Source: an uncultured Pseudoflavonifractor sp.
GTDB lineage: Bacteria > Bacillota > Clostridia > Oscillospirales > Oscillospiraceae
Length of the DNA stretch: 64,000 nucleotides
Assembly (NCBI RefSeq): GCF_944387805.1
Contig: NZ_CALXGI010000006.1
Span: forward strand, 1-64,000
Direction: 5' to 3'
Shown here: piece after piece, positions 8,297 to 16,943 of the stretch
Numbering within the stretch: position 1 is the first letter of the stretch
Layout: each line of letters opens with the position of its first letter
Notes under the pieces: generated by a model
Databases searched by the model: none
Seen by the model: the letters and a program-made list of their open reading frames with translations, nothing else
Told to the model about the DNA's origin: nothing
Position numbers and translations under genes: made by a program

Positions 8297-9799
8297 TTAG
8301 TCCAGGGGCTTCATGGTGGGGAACAGAATCACGTCCCGGATGGTATCAGAGTTGGTAAGCATCATGACACAGCGGTCAATGCCAATGCCCAGGCCGCCCG
8401 TGGGCGGCATGCCGTACTCCAGGGCATTGAGGAAGTCCTCGTCCATCATGCCGGCCTCGTCGTCGCCCTTGTCCCGCAGCTCCACCTGCTTCTGGAAGCG
8501 CTGGCGCTGGTCAATGGGGTCGTTGAGCTCGGAGAAGGCGTTGCCCATCTCACTGTGGCAGATAAACAGCTCAAACCGCTCGGTGAGCCGGGGGTCCTTG
8601 GGGGAACGCTTCGCCAGAGGGGACACGTCCACGGGGTGCATGGTGATGAAGGTGGGCTGAATCAGCTTCTCCTCTACACGCTGGTCAAACACCTCGTACA
8701 GGGCATTGCCCCAAGTTTTATCAGCGGTCTCAGGCAGCTCCACGCCGATGGACTTGGCGGCCGCCACAGCCTCCTCATCAGAAGTGATGGCCATAAAGTC
8801 CAGGCCGGTGTACTGCTTCACCGCCTCGTGCATGGGCATCCGGGGCCAGCCAGGAGTCAGATCGAGCTTCTCGCCCTGCCACTCCACCTCGTAGGTGCCC
8901 AGAATCTTCTGGGCGGCGGAGGACAGCAGGTCCTCAAACAGATCCATCATGTCGTTGAAATCGGCAAAGGCCTGATAGAGCTCCACCGTGGTGAACTCGG
9001 GGTTGTGCTTGGGATCCATGCCCTCATTGCGGAAAATACGGCCCAGCTCGTATACCCGGTCCATGCCGCCCACAATCAGCCGCTTCAGGGGCAGCTCGGT
9101 GGCGATGCGCATGTACATATCAATGTCCAGGGTGTTGTGGTGGGTGATGAAGGGCCGGGCGGTGGCGCCGCCGGAGATGGTGTTGAGCACAGGGGTCTCA
9201 ACCTCCATATAACCCCGGTTGTCCAGGAACTCCCGGACGTGCTTAATGAACCGGGAGCGCACCACAAAGGCCTGGCGCACCTCGGGGTTGACAATCAGGT
9301 CCACATACCGCTGGCGGTAACGGGTCTCCTTGTCGGTCAGGCCGTGGAACTTCTCAGGCAGGGGCCGGAGGGACTTGGAGAGCAGAGTGACCTGCCTGGC
9401 CTTGACGGAGATCTCGCCCCGCTTGGTGCGGAAGGCCTCTCCTTCCACGCCCACAATGTCGCCGATGTCCACCTTTTTGAACCGGGCGAAGGGCTCCTCT
9501 CCCAGCTCGTCAATGCGGACGTACAGCTGAATGCGGCCCTGGACGTCCTGCAGGTCGCAGAACATGGCCTTGCCCATGCCGCGCTTGGACATGAGGCGGC
9601 CAGCAACGGAGACCGTCTGTCCCTCCATCGTCTCAAAGTTGTCCTTGATCTCCTGGGAGTGGGCGGTCACGCTGTACTTGGTCTGCTGGAAGGGGTCCAT
9701 TCCTGCGTCCTGCAGGTCCTTCAGCTTGTCCCGGCGAACCTGGAGAAGCTCCGAAAGGGACTGCTCCTCCTGGCGGGGGGCGTTGGTATTCTCTGTCAT
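8297..9799 (-). CDS. lysS: Lysyl-tRNA synthetase, class II
   Basis: Charges tRNA-Lys. The 500-residue protein has an N-terminal OB-fold anticodon-binding domain (VSVAGRLMSKRGMGK onward) and a class II catalytic core with motif 1 around FLDNRGYMEVETPVL, motif 2 FRNEGMDPKHNPEFT and motif 3 GLGIGIDRCVMML. Length is typical of bacterial LysU/LysS. Two AAGGAG boxes lie upstream; the one eight bases from the ATG is the better-placed. It follows greA by 75 bases, a pairing (greA-lysS) also seen in other Firmicutes, and is probably expressed from the greA promoter. Confidence 0.97.
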   Translation of the reverse strand: MTENTNAPRQEEQSLSELLQVRRDKLKDLQDAGMDPFQQTKYSVTAHSQEIKDNFETMEGQTVSVAGRLMSKRGMGKAMFCDLQDVQGRIQLYVRIDELGEEPFARFKKVDIGDIVGVEGEAFRTKRGEISVKARQVTLLSKSLRPLPEKFHGLTDKETRYRQRYVDLIVNPEVRQAFVVRSRFIKHVREFLDNRGYMEVETPVLNTISGGATARPFITHHNTLDIDMYMRIATELPLKRLIVGGMDRVYELGRIFRNEGMDPKHNPEFTTVELYQAFADFNDMMDLFEDLLSSAAQKILGTYEVEWQGEKLDLTPGWPRMPMHEAVKQYTGLDFMAITSDEEAVAAAKSIGVELPETADKTWGNALYEVFDQRVEEKLIQPTFITMHPVDVSPLAKRSPKDPRLTERFELFICHSEMGNAFSELNDPIDQRQRFQKQVELRDKGDDEAGMMDEDFLNALEYGMPPTGGLGIGIDRCVMMLTNSDTIRDVILFPTMKPLD

Positions 9800-9854
9800 A
9801 CTCCTTGCTCCTTATCTTGTTGCCGGATAATCCCGGCTTCTCTTATGTTGTTCC

Positions 9855-9874
9855 GCTGGGGGCCGCGCCCCAGC
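9855..9874 (-). terminator. GC-rich hairpin directly after greA
   Basis: GCTGGGG/CCCCAGC, a 7-bp stem immediately after the greA stop codon, without a following T-run. It may attenuate or protect the greA message rather than end it, since lysS follows with no promoter I can recognise. Confidence 0.35.
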
Positions 9875-10348
9875 TTACTTGCTGATCTCCAGCACCTTGT
9901 AGTGCATGGTGCCCGCAGGCGCCTCCACCACCACGTCATCGCCCACGCTCTTGCCCAGCAGGGCCCGGCCAAAGGGGGAGTCCTCGGAGATGCGGCCGTT
10001 CATGGGGTCAGCCTCCTGAGAGCCCACCACCTCATACTCCAGCTCCTGGTTGAGCTTCACATTCAGCACCTTGATCTGGCTGCCCAGGCGGACCGTCTTC
10101 CCGTCGTGGTTATCTTCCTCAATAACCACGCAGTTCTCCAGGATGTTCTCTACCTCGGCAATCCGGGAGTAGAGCTTGCCCTGCTCGTTCTTGGCCTCAT
10201 CGTACTCGCTGTTCTCGCTCAGATCGCCGAAGGAGCGGGCCTCCTTAATCTGATCGGCCACCTCTTTCTCCCGGACCGTCTTCAGATAGACCAGTTCATC
10301 TTTCAACGCCTTCCAGCGCTCAGGGCTGAGCTTGAATTCCTTCGCCAT
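9875..10348 (-). CDS. greA: Transcription elongation factor GreA
   Basis: Rescues backtracked RNA polymerase by stimulating its transcript-cleavage activity. The 157-residue protein has the N-terminal antiparallel coiled coil with the acidic tip, seen in ARSFGDLSENSEYDEAKNEQ (about residues 37-56), and a C-terminal FKBP-like domain ending in the GreA signature SPFGRALLGKSVGDDV. The ATG at 10348 (MAKEFKLSPE) fits the family start and has AAAGG about 12 bases upstream; an in-frame start 35 codons earlier would include part of the promoter region and is not credible. A perfect consensus promoter lies 130 bases upstream. Confidence 0.97.
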   Translation of the reverse strand: MAKEFKLSPERWKALKDELVYLKTVREKEVADQIKEARSFGDLSENSEYDEAKNEQGKLYSRIAEVENILENCVVIEEDNHDGKTVRLGSQIKVLNVKLNQELEYEVVGSQEADPMNGRISEDSPFGRALLGKSVGDDVVVEAPAGTMHYKVLEISK

Positions 10349-10477
10349 ATTGCTGCGCACACCTTTCCGTTTCAAACAAATTTCATTCAACCGTGAAGGG
10401 GCCGGCGCCGGCAGCCGGTCGGTCCCTATTTTTGCGTATAATAAAAGACCCACTATCTCGCAATAGTGACGTTACGT

Positions 10478-10506
10478 ATTATATGTAGTTTGTCTGGTTC
10501 TGTCAA
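10478..10506 (-). promoter_or_regulatory. Consensus sigma-A promoter of greA(-lysS)
   Basis: On the minus strand, -35 TTGACA (10501-10506), a 17-base spacer and -10 TATAAT (10478-10483), matching the vegetative consensus at all twelve positions. The -35 box overlaps the TGA stop of the upstream hypothetical gene. Transcription should start near 10471, inside a small hairpin CACTAT/ATAGTG (10451-10468). Confidence 0.92.
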
Positions 10507-11249
10507 GGGCCTTTCCGCTCCGAAATCCCCCCGGCCGCCATCTTTTCTTCCTGCTCCCGGACAATCTGCGGCGGCTGGGACAGGCAGCCGGCCTCCCACA
10601 GGGCGGCTGTCAGCGGCAGCGGCGCAAACCCCTCCGGGATAGCCCCGGCCGGCCGCAGCGTCAACCCCAGCAGGTCCGGCGCCGGGCCGTGGAGCACCAG
10701 GGCGGGACAATTCGGCCTTCTGCCTGAGACAGGTGAAAATTCTACAATCAGATCCGGACGTTCCCGCTCCAGCACCGGGAGGCCATACTCCCGGCGCAGG
10801 TAGTCCGCCAGCTCTGACCCGCCGCCGGGCACATCCACTTCCACGCCCCACACGCGGGCACACAGCGCCGCTGCCGCCTGGAAGAGCGGGCGGGACACCC
10901 GGCCGCCGCGCAGCGCCACCACAGCCCGCCCCGGCGGATGCAGCCTCTCCAGCGCCGCCAGTGCCAGGGGAGCCGCCAGTGCCTGGCACATGGGGCCCGG
11001 GTCGACACCCCGCAGCCCCTGGGCATCCAGCAGATCCCAGTACGGAAAGTCCGGCCCGGTCAGCACCCGGCAGATGCCTCCCTCCCTCAATCTCCTGGCG
11101 GCCCGCTCCACACGCCGCGCCAGCCGCTTCTCCCGCCGCCCGCCGGTGCCCGGCACCAGCGCCCGCGCCAGCGCCAGGCCCATAATCTCCGTCTGCTCCA
11201 GGATGGTCTTTCGGCCCCTCTCCCCTGTCAGCGCCATATAACCCAGCAT
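10503..11249 (-). CDS. Hypothetical protein
   Basis: A 248-residue soluble protein that I do not recognise. It is rich in Leu, Ala, Gly and Arg, has no signal peptide or membrane segment, and contains Rossmann-like stretches (AVVALRGGRVSRPL, PDLIVEFSPV). GGGGAG stands six bases before the ATG. An overlapping minus-strand frame (10453-11358) is open but reads as low-complexity Gly/Ala/Arg sequence and was rejected. It lies between the S41 protease and greA; its stop codon overlaps the greA -35 box, so it probably forms its own unit or the tail of a short one. Confidence 0.65.
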   Translation of the reverse strand: MLGYMALTGERGRKTILEQTEIMGLALARALVPGTGGRREKRLARRVERAARRLREGGICRVLTGPDFPYWDLLDAQGLRGVDPGPMCQALAAPLALAALERLHPPGRAVVALRGGRVSRPLFQAAAALCARVWGVEVDVPGGGSELADYLRREYGLPVLERERPDLIVEFSPVSGRRPNCPALVLHGPAPDLLGLTLRPAGAIPEGFAPLPLTAALWEAGCLSQPPQIVREQEEKMAAGGISERKGP

Positions 11250-11344
11250 GTTCCGCTCCCCCGCCGCTCCTGTATTGGGGCGGCGCAGCCGCCGCTCCGG
11301 TCAGGGCAGTATATTCCTCCCTCTCGGCTTCCATGCCACAGAAA

Positions 11345-11382
11345 AGCCCGGAGGCCATCCCAGGCGGGACAGTCTCCGGGCT
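11345..11382 (-). terminator. Intrinsic terminator after the S41 peptidase gene
   Basis: Stem AGCCCGGAG/CTCCGGGCT on the minus strand, 9 bp with a 20-base loop, followed by TTTTCT. It lies nine bases after the stop codon at 11392. Confidence 0.75.
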
Positions 11383-11391
11383 CTATCAATC

Positions 11392-12573
11392 TCATCCATT
11401 TGATTGCGTCCTGCCCAGCAGCTCCAGCGCGGCCTGAAGCTGAGCGTCCTCCTCGTAAGGAAGCCGGCCCGCCTGCAGAAGCTGACCCTCCTCCTCAGAG
11501 AGGTACACCTCCCGGTCCAGGGTAACGCCGGTTCCAATGAGCGAGATGCCGTTGCCGGTAAAGTATTTCTCGGTGGAGATGCCCAGCCCTCCGCCGCTGG
11601 GCAACGGGAAGGTTTGCTGGGAGTAGCCCTTGCCGGAGGTGGGTTCTCCCACGATGACCCCCACCCCCTGCTCCTGCAGCTCGGCGCCAAAGAACTCGGC
11701 AGCAGAGTAAGTACTTGCGTTGACCAGGGTGGCCATGGGCAGGTCAATGCAGTGACTGTCCGAGTTGGTTACAGTCTCATTGCCCTCCCGATCCTGCTGG
11801 CGGAAAATGGGGCCCTCGGGCAGCAGATAGTCCAGCATCTCGGTAAGCTCGTCCAGGTAGCCGCCGCCGTTGTTGCGCATGTCAAACACCAGCGCCGTGG
11901 CCCCCTGAGCCACCAGGTCATCCACCGCCTCCTTCACCCGGTCGGCGCTGCGGCGATAGAAGTTCTTCACCTGGATATAGCCTGCGCCGCTCTCCAGCAG
12001 CTCATACTCCACCGGGTCGGTCTCCATCTGGGCCCGGGTTGTGGTCACGGTACGCACCGCGCCGTCGGCCCCTTGAATCTCCAGCTCCACGCTGGTGCCT
12101 GCCTCGCCCTGAATCAGGTCTGCGCCGTCGTATCGGGCGTCACCGGCCAAAGAGGTGCCGTCCACGGCGATGATAATGTCTCCCACCTGAAGGCCGGCCT
12201 GGTCAGCGGGTCCGTCCTCCGTGACGCCGATGACGGTGAGGCCCTCCTCACTGGTATAGTTGACGGTCACGCCAATGCCGGTATACATGTTCTGCCGGCG
12301 CTGCTGCGTGGCGGCGTAGCTCTCCGGATCCAGATAGTAGGACCAGCGGTCATTCAGCGCCGACACCATGCCGGCCATGGCCGCGTCCACCACATCGCTC
12401 TCCTCATACTCACCCACAAAGCGGGTGTTGATCAGTGTCAGCCCCTCCAGCAGAGTAAGGGCCTGCGGACCGATAAGCGCCCAGGCCGCCAGGGCAACGC
12501 CGCCCAAGGCGACAGCCAGGGTAATCACCACGGCCAGAATCAGGGCCAGGGGGGAAAATCGCTTTTTTCTCAT
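11392..12573 (-). CDS. S41-family C-terminal processing peptidase with PDZ domain
   Basis: Membrane-anchored extracytoplasmic serine protease of the CtpA/Prc type. The 393 residues comprise a basic N-terminus with one transmembrane anchor (about 10-35), a PDZ domain (about 95-170, with GPADQAGLQVGDIIIAVDG) and the protease core. The catalytic dyad is visible: S290 in NASTYSAAEFFGA and K315 in GEPTSGKGYSQQ. Homologues cut signalling or wall proteins, and in many Firmicutes a ctp gene stands next to ftsEX and an M23 hydrolase, exactly the arrangement here. It may therefore act on that cell-wall machinery, but the substrate is unknown. Confidence 0.92.
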   Translation of the reverse strand: MRKKRFSPLALILAVVITLAVALGGVALAAWALIGPQALTLLEGLTLINTRFVGEYEESDVVDAAMAGMVSALNDRWSYYLDPESYAATQQRRQNMYTGIGVTVNYTSEEGLTVIGVTEDGPADQAGLQVGDIIIAVDGTSLAGDARYDGADLIQGEAGTSVELEIQGADGAVRTVTTTRAQMETDPVEYELLESGAGYIQVKNFYRRSADRVKEAVDDLVAQGATALVFDMRNNGGGYLDELTEMLDYLLPEGPIFRQQDREGNETVTNSDSHCIDLPMATLVNASTYSAAEFFGAELQEQGVGVIVGEPTSGKGYSQQTFPLPSGGGLGISTEKYFTGNGISLIGTGVTLDREVYLSEEEGQLLQAGRLPYEEDAQLQAALELLGRTQSNG

Positions 12574-12623
12574 TGGGATGCTTCCTTTCCAGGCAGAGTT
12601 TGTACGGCTGCTTTATCAAAGGC

Positions 12624-12659
12624 GGGAGCGGGCAGGGGGTGTCTCCCCCGCCCGCTCCC
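12624..12659 (-). terminator. Hairpin terminator after the M23 peptidase gene
   Basis: Perfect 10-bp stem GGGAGCGGGC/GCCCGCTCCC, extended inward by AGGGGG/CCCCC, 24 bases after the stop at 12683; the minus-strand continuation is GCCTTTG, a weak T-run. Confidence 0.6.
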
Positions 12660-12682
12660 GTCTTTCATGCATTCTTTGGTTA

Positions 12683-13963
12683 TCAGGTATTGTACTGGCG
12701 ATAGAAGGGCAGGTCGGGCCAGTACTGCTCCGGGTCCACCCGTGTGCCGTTGACCCGGATTTCCAGGTGCAGGTGGTTGCCGGTGGAATTGCCCGTGGAG
12801 CCCACATAGCCGATGATATCGCCCTGACTGACCACATCGCCCACTCTGGCCGCCCGGCTGCTCATGTGGGCGTAGAGACTGGTGGTGCCGTCGCCATGAC
12901 TGATGACCACATAGTTTCCATAAGAGCTGCCGTACTCCGAGATGGTGACCACGCCGCTCTTCACCGCCTTGATGGGCGTGCCGTAGGGCGCGGCGATATC
13001 CGTGCCGGTGTGGCTGTGGGGCCGGCCGGTGATGGGATGGATCCGGTAGCCAAAGGCGGAGGTCAGGGTCATGCAGCTGGTGGGCAGCGGATAGAGCCAG
13101 CCGTTGCTGACGGTAAACTGGATCTGGTTCTGCCGGATCAGCTCCTCCAGCTCCGCCTCCTTCTGGGCAATCGCGTCGTTGACCCGCGCCTCTTCGGCGG
13201 CCTGGGCCTCCAGCAGGCGCTCATACTCGGCCACGTCGCTCTCCAGGTTCTTCAGCACCTGGGCTGCCTCCTCCACCTTGACGGCCTGATCCGCCCGCTG
13301 TTGGTCCAGCAGAGTTTTCTGATTGGCCTGCTCGGTACGGGAGCTCTCCAGCGCGGTAAGGGCGTCGGCCACCGCCTGGCGGTCCGCCTTGAGCTGCTCA
13401 ATCACCGCGTTGTCGTAGTCCATCACGTCCTGAACAAAGACCAGCTTGTCCAGCATGTCGGAAAAGCTGCTGGCGTTGAAGAGAATGGCCCAGTAAGAGA
13501 CGTTGCCCGCCTCCTCCATGGCCCGCACCCGCTGGCAGAAGAGCTCATACTGGGCCTCTTCCTTGGCCTGGGCCTCAGCCAGATTGGCGGTCTCCTGCTC
13601 GATGAGCTGGTCGTAGTAGGCAATCTGGCTCTCCGTGTTGGCGATTTGCTGGTCGATGTAGGCCAGCTCCTGGTCCCGGAGCTGCTTCTCCTGCATGGCC
13701 TTGTCCTTCTGGCCCTGGACCTGCTCCAGCTGGCTCTGCAGCTCCTCCTTTTTGCTCTCCACGTCGGAGGCGCTGCCCTTCAGGTCCTCAATCTGCTGCC
13801 GGAGTTCATCTTCGGTCACGGCCCGCGCCGCAGGCATGGCCATGGTTAGAATAGGCAGGAGCAAAAGGAGCACCATTGTGCAGGCCAGGACTGCCATCAG
13901 AATTCTTCTGGCGTCCCACACCTTTTTCTTTCCTGACCTCTGGTTTTGCTGTTTCTTTGCCAT
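12683..13963 (-). CDS. Murein hydrolase activator-like M23 peptidase with coiled coil (EnvC type)
   Basis: Cell-wall endopeptidase or hydrolase activator controlled by FtsEX. The 426 residues contain a cytoplasmic basic tail and a signal anchor (about 20-48), a long coiled coil (about 50-275, many Gln/Glu/Ala heptads), and a C-terminal LytM/M23 domain (about 285-420). The zinc ligands are intact: H and D in HSHTGTDIAAP, and the HLHLE motif in TGNHLHLEIRVNG, with YAHM between them. A retained active site suggests an enzyme rather than a degenerate activator. It lies 25 bases after ftsX, with GGAG before the ATG, so it is probably co-expressed with ftsEX. Confidence 0.93.
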   Translation of the reverse strand: MAKKQQNQRSGKKKVWDARRILMAVLACTMVLLLLLPILTMAMPAARAVTEDELRQQIEDLKGSASDVESKKEELQSQLEQVQGQKDKAMQEKQLRDQELAYIDQQIANTESQIAYYDQLIEQETANLAEAQAKEEAQYELFCQRVRAMEEAGNVSYWAILFNASSFSDMLDKLVFVQDVMDYDNAVIEQLKADRQAVADALTALESSRTEQANQKTLLDQQRADQAVKVEEAAQVLKNLESDVAEYERLLEAQAAEEARVNDAIAQKEAELEELIRQNQIQFTVSNGWLYPLPTSCMTLTSAFGYRIHPITGRPHSHTGTDIAAPYGTPIKAVKSGVVTISEYGSSYGNYVVISHGDGTTSLYAHMSSRAARVGDVVSQGDIIGYVGSTGNSTGNHLHLEIRVNGTRVDPEQYWPDLPFYRQYNT

Positions 13964-13988
13964 GAGTATCTCCTTTTTGTCTCGCCCC

Positions 13989-14888
13989 TTATACCTGCAG
14001 GAACTTGCCGATGGCCACCATACTGCCGCCGACGCCCACCACCAGACCGGTGCCGCAGAAGATGCCGAACACCTTCAGCGCCAAGGTCTGGAAGGGGATG
14101 ATGGTGATAAGCTGGATGGTGTCGGATGTCTCAATAGCCTGGCCGATGAGGCTGTACACGCCCCACTGGAGGAGGAAGGCCACCACGGCGCCTACCAGGC
14201 CCAGGATCATGCCCTCTACCACAAAGGGCCAGCGCACAAAGCTGTTGGTGGCGCCGCACATCTTCATGATGGCAATCTCATCCCGCCGGGTAAAGGTTCC
14301 CAGCTTGATGGTATTGGCGATGATGAACAGAGACATGACCACCAGCATGACCACCAGAATAATAGCGACGCCGCTGGCCACGTTGCTGATGACCACAAAG
14401 CCCTGGGCAATCTCCGGGATGGCCTGGATATTCACTATGCCGGGCACCGACTCCACAGCTGATACTGTGGCGGAGAACTGCTCAATGTCCCTGACCTTGA
14501 TGCTGTACCGGTCCCGGAACACCTCATCAGGCAGATTCAGAAACAGTTCGGCATCCTCGCCGTTGGCGTACTGCTCCACATAATTCTCTTTGGCGGTCTC
14601 CTTGCTGATGAATTCCACCGAGGCCACATTGGGCACCGCCTCCAGCGTCTTCTGGAGGGCGGCCTCCTCCTCTTCCGGGATGGTCTCGTCCACATAGGCC
14701 AGAAATTCGTTGTCCCGCTCCAGCTCTCCCAGCATATTGCCCACGTTGACGGCCACCAGGGAGAAGGAGCCCATAATCAGAAGGCAGGCCACGATCATAC
14801 ACACGGCGGCAAAAGACATGAGACCGTGGGTAAAAATACTGTGGAAGCCCTCAGAAACAAAATAGCTGAAATTAAAACGTTGTCTCAT
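13989..14888 (-). CDS. ftsX: Cell-division protein FtsX
   Basis: Membrane half of the FtsEX complex, which transmits ATP hydrolysis to wall hydrolases outside the cell. The 299 residues give four membrane segments: one near 20-45, then an extracytoplasmic domain (about 50-165, with the FtsX motif EEEEAALQKTLEAVPNV), then three C-terminal segments. The cytoplasmic loop GTFTRRDEIAIMKMCGAT is the typical FtsX coupling motif. The ATG at 14888 ([15 protein letters not shown]) overlaps the end of ftsE by 17 bases; the longer frame upstream only reads through ftsE. Translational coupling with ftsE is likely, as no strong ribosome site is seen. Confidence 0.95.
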   Translation of the reverse strand: MRQRFNFSYFVSEGFHSIFTHGLMSFAAVCMIVACLLIMGSFSLVAVNVGNMLGELERDNEFLAYVDETIPEEEEAALQKTLEAVPNVASVEFISKETAKENYVEQYANGEDAELFLNLPDEVFRDRYSIKVRDIEQFSATVSAVESVPGIVNIQAIPEIAQGFVVISNVASGVAIILVVMLVVMSLFIIANTIKLGTFTRRDEIAIMKMCGATNSFVRWPFVVEGMILGLVGAVVAFLLQWGVYSLIGQAIETSDTIQLITIIPFQTLALKVFGIFCGTGLVVGVGGSMVAIGKFLQV

Positions 14889-15564
14889 TGTTGTAATACC
14901 CGCCTGTCTCGTCGCTGATAATCCTGCCGCTCTCAATTGCCACCACCCGCTTGGAGAAGCGGTTGACCAGTTCCTTCTCGTGGGTGACCACCAGCATGGT
15001 GGTGCCCAGTTCATTGATGCGCTCCAGCAGCATCATAATCTCCAAAGATCGCTGAGGGTCCAGGTTGCCGGTGGGCTCGTCGGCAATGATCATGCTGGGG
15101 TTGTTCACCAGCGCCCGAGCGATGGCTACACGCTGCTGTTCGCCGCCCGAGAGCTGGTTGGGACACATGTCCTTCTTCTTGGACAGGCCCACCAGCTCCA
15201 GCACATAGGGAATCCGCTTGCGGATCTCCCGGGATGAAGCGCCCACCACCCGCATGGCGAAGGTCAGGTTCTCCGTCACTGTCTTTTTCTCGATCAGACG
15301 GAAATCCTGGAAGATAACCCCCAGCGTACGCCGGAGATAGGGCACCTGCCGGGGCCGGATGGTGTTCAGGTTGTAGCCGTTCACCATCAGCCGCCCCTCA
15401 GTGGGCGCCACCTCGGCGGTCAGCAGCTTGATAATGGTGGACTTGCCGGAGCCTGAGGGGCCCACCAAAAAGGCAAATTCGCCGTCATCAATCCGCAGAT
15501 TGATCCCTTTCAGGGCCTTTGTACCGTTGTCATAGGTCTTATAGATATCGATGAGTCGAATCAT
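14872..15564 (-). CDS. ftsE: Cell-division ABC ATPase FtsE
   Basis: ATPase subunit of FtsEX. The 230 residues carry Walker [16 protein letters not shown]-loop VIFQDFRLI, the ABC signature [15 protein letters not shown], Walker [12 protein letters not shown] and the switch histidine in [12 protein letters not shown] precedes the ATG by about six bases. The order ftsE-ftsX-M23 peptidase-S41 peptidase forms one minus-strand cluster devoted to septal wall cleavage; in Bacillus the equivalent FtsEX activates CwlO. Confidence 0.96.
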   Translation of the reverse strand: MIRLIDIYKTYDNGTKALKGINLRIDDGEFAFLVGPSGSGKSTIIKLLTAEVAPTEGRLMVNGYNLNTIRPRQVPYLRRTLGVIFQDFRLIEKKTVTENLTFAMRVVGASSREIRKRIPYVLELVGLSKKKDMCPNQLSGGEQQRVAIARALVNNPSMIIADEPTGNLDPQRSLEIMMLLERINELGTTMLVVTHEKELVNRFSKRVVAIESGRIISDETGGYYNNETTF

Positions 15565-15621
15565 AGCTACCTCGTCTGCCTGATAGTTATCATGCGTACC
15601 AATACATATCCATTCAACTGC

Positions 15622-15655
15622 GTATAGGGGACGCCGAAACCGGCGTCCCCTATAC
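15622..15655 (-). terminator. Perfect 15-bp hairpin after the PucR-type regulator
   Basis: GTATAGGGGACGCCG and its exact complement flank an AAAC/GTTT tetraloop, 11 bases after the regulator stop at 15667. There is no T-run on the minus strand, but stem strength and position suggest a terminator isolating ftsE. Confidence 0.6.
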
Positions 15656-15666
15656 GGTTGTCATGT

Positions 15667-16758
15667 TCAGGAATCAATGCCCCGGGAGATCAGATACTTT
15701 TTGACCATGAGGGCCACCTTAAAGGTGATGGCGTCGTCAAACTCCCGCAGGTCCAGACCCGTCAGCTTCTTAATCTTCTCCAGGCGGTACACCAGGGTGT
15801 TCCGGTGGACAAAGAGCTTACGGGCCGTCTCGGACACATTCAGGTTGTTCTCAAAGAACTTATTGATGGTGAACAGGGTCTCCTGATCCAGGGCGTCGAT
15901 AGGATTCTTCTTAAAGACCTCCTGGAGGAACATCTCGCACAGAGTGGTGGGCAGCTGATAGATCAAGCGCCCAATACCCAGATTCTCATAGTTGATGATG
16001 GACTTCTCGGTGTCAAACACCTTGCCCACGTCAATGGCCACCTGCGCCTCCTTGTAGGCCCGGGCCAGATCCCGGATGTGGGTAACAATGGTGCCGATGC
16101 CGATAACCGCCTTCACATTGAGCTCCTCGGCCAGGGCGTCCTCAATCTGCTTGGCCACCTTATACAAGTCCTTGCTCTCGGTGGTGTCAGACAGCTGCTT
16201 GATCAGAGCCACATCGGTCTCGCTGATGGAGAGGACAAAGTCCACCTGCTTCTCAGGGAACAGCGACCTGACCACGTCGATGGCACCCACATCGGTGGAA
16301 CCCACCTGGCGGATCAGGAACACAGCCCGGGGGACCTCAGAGGTAAAGTGCAGCTCCTTGGCCCGGACATAGATATCTCCCAGCAGGATATTGTCGGAGA
16401 TAATGTTCTTGACAAAGGTGGCCTTGTCATGCTTCTCCTCGTAGTAGGTCTTTGCTCCGTTGAGCGCCACGGCAGCCATGGCGCAGATAAGCCGGGCCTG
16501 GTCATCCTCGCCGCGGACAAATACGGCATAGTCAAACTGAGCGCCCCAGCCGGTCAAAGGCTTAAACGTCTTTCCTTCAAAGGTGACAATCTCATTTCCC
16601 GCGGCGTTTACCGCCTCCACCGCGCCGGGCCAACGCTCTCCAATATTGGTCAGCTCATTGCAGGCCACTACCGTCCCCTCGGAATCGATAACGCCAACGG
16701 CTCTGTCTGAGCTCTCTTTCATCTGTAGTACGACGCTCTGGAAAATCCTGCTGGACAT
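15667..16758 (-). CDS. PucR/CdaR-family transcriptional regulator
   Basis: A 363-residue regulator. The N-terminal half (GVIDSEGTVVACNELT) resembles a sugar-diacid/PAS-like sensor, the middle (about 135-290) fits the GGDEF-like middle domain of CdaR proteins, and residues 305-355 form the PucR C-terminal helix-turn-helix: NNLNVSETARKLFVHRNTLV, then YRLEKIKKLTGLDLR. Close relatives are common in Oscillospiraceae and often stand alone without a linked catabolic operon, as here, so the effector and targets are unknown. GGAGG lies nine bases before the ATG, and a TTGAAA/TATACT promoter is recognised upstream. Confidence 0.88.
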   Translation of the reverse strand: MSSRIFQSVVLQMKESSDRAVGVIDSEGTVVACNELTNIGERWPGAVEAVNAAGNEIVTFEGKTFKPLTGWGAQFDYAVFVRGEDDQARLICAMAAVALNGAKTYYEEKHDKATFVKNIISDNILLGDIYVRAKELHFTSEVPRAVFLIRQVGSTDVGAIDVVRSLFPEKQVDFVLSISETDVALIKQLSDTTESKDLYKVAKQIEDALAEELNVKAVIGIGTIVTHIRDLARAYKEAQVAIDVGKVFDTEKSIINYENLGIGRLIYQLPTTLCEMFLQEVFKKNPIDALDQETLFTINKFFENNLNVSETARKLFVHRNTLVYRLEKIKKLTGLDLREFDDAITFKVALMVKKYLISRGIDS

Positions 16759-16812
16759 AGGCGACAGCCTCCCTCAAACTCTATTATCATGGGAACGCAC
16801 ATTTTCCTTTAC

Positions 16813-16841
16813 AGTATAGCGGATTTTTTTGTGCATTTCAA
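16813..16841 (-). promoter_or_regulatory. Promoter of the PucR-type regulator
   Basis: Minus strand -35 TTGAAA (16836-16841), 17-base spacer, -10 TATACT (16813-16818). The spacer contains CACAAAAAAAT, one of three copies of that sequence in the region (16823-16833, 16854-16864, 16959-16969). Confidence 0.8.
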
Positions 16842-16943
16842 TAGCAAACGCAAATTTTTTTGTGAAAATTGCCGAACCAGGTCTGTCACTTCCTAAATTT
16901 GTGACGATATCAGGGAAAGTTTGCTGTTTTTTCGCCGTTTCTA

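Noticed and set aside
10453..11358. Alternative minus-strand frame over the hypothetical gene
   Set aside because: Reads as Gly/Ala/Arg low-complexity sequence and crosses the greA promoter; the 10503-11249 frame has a ribosome site and normal composition.
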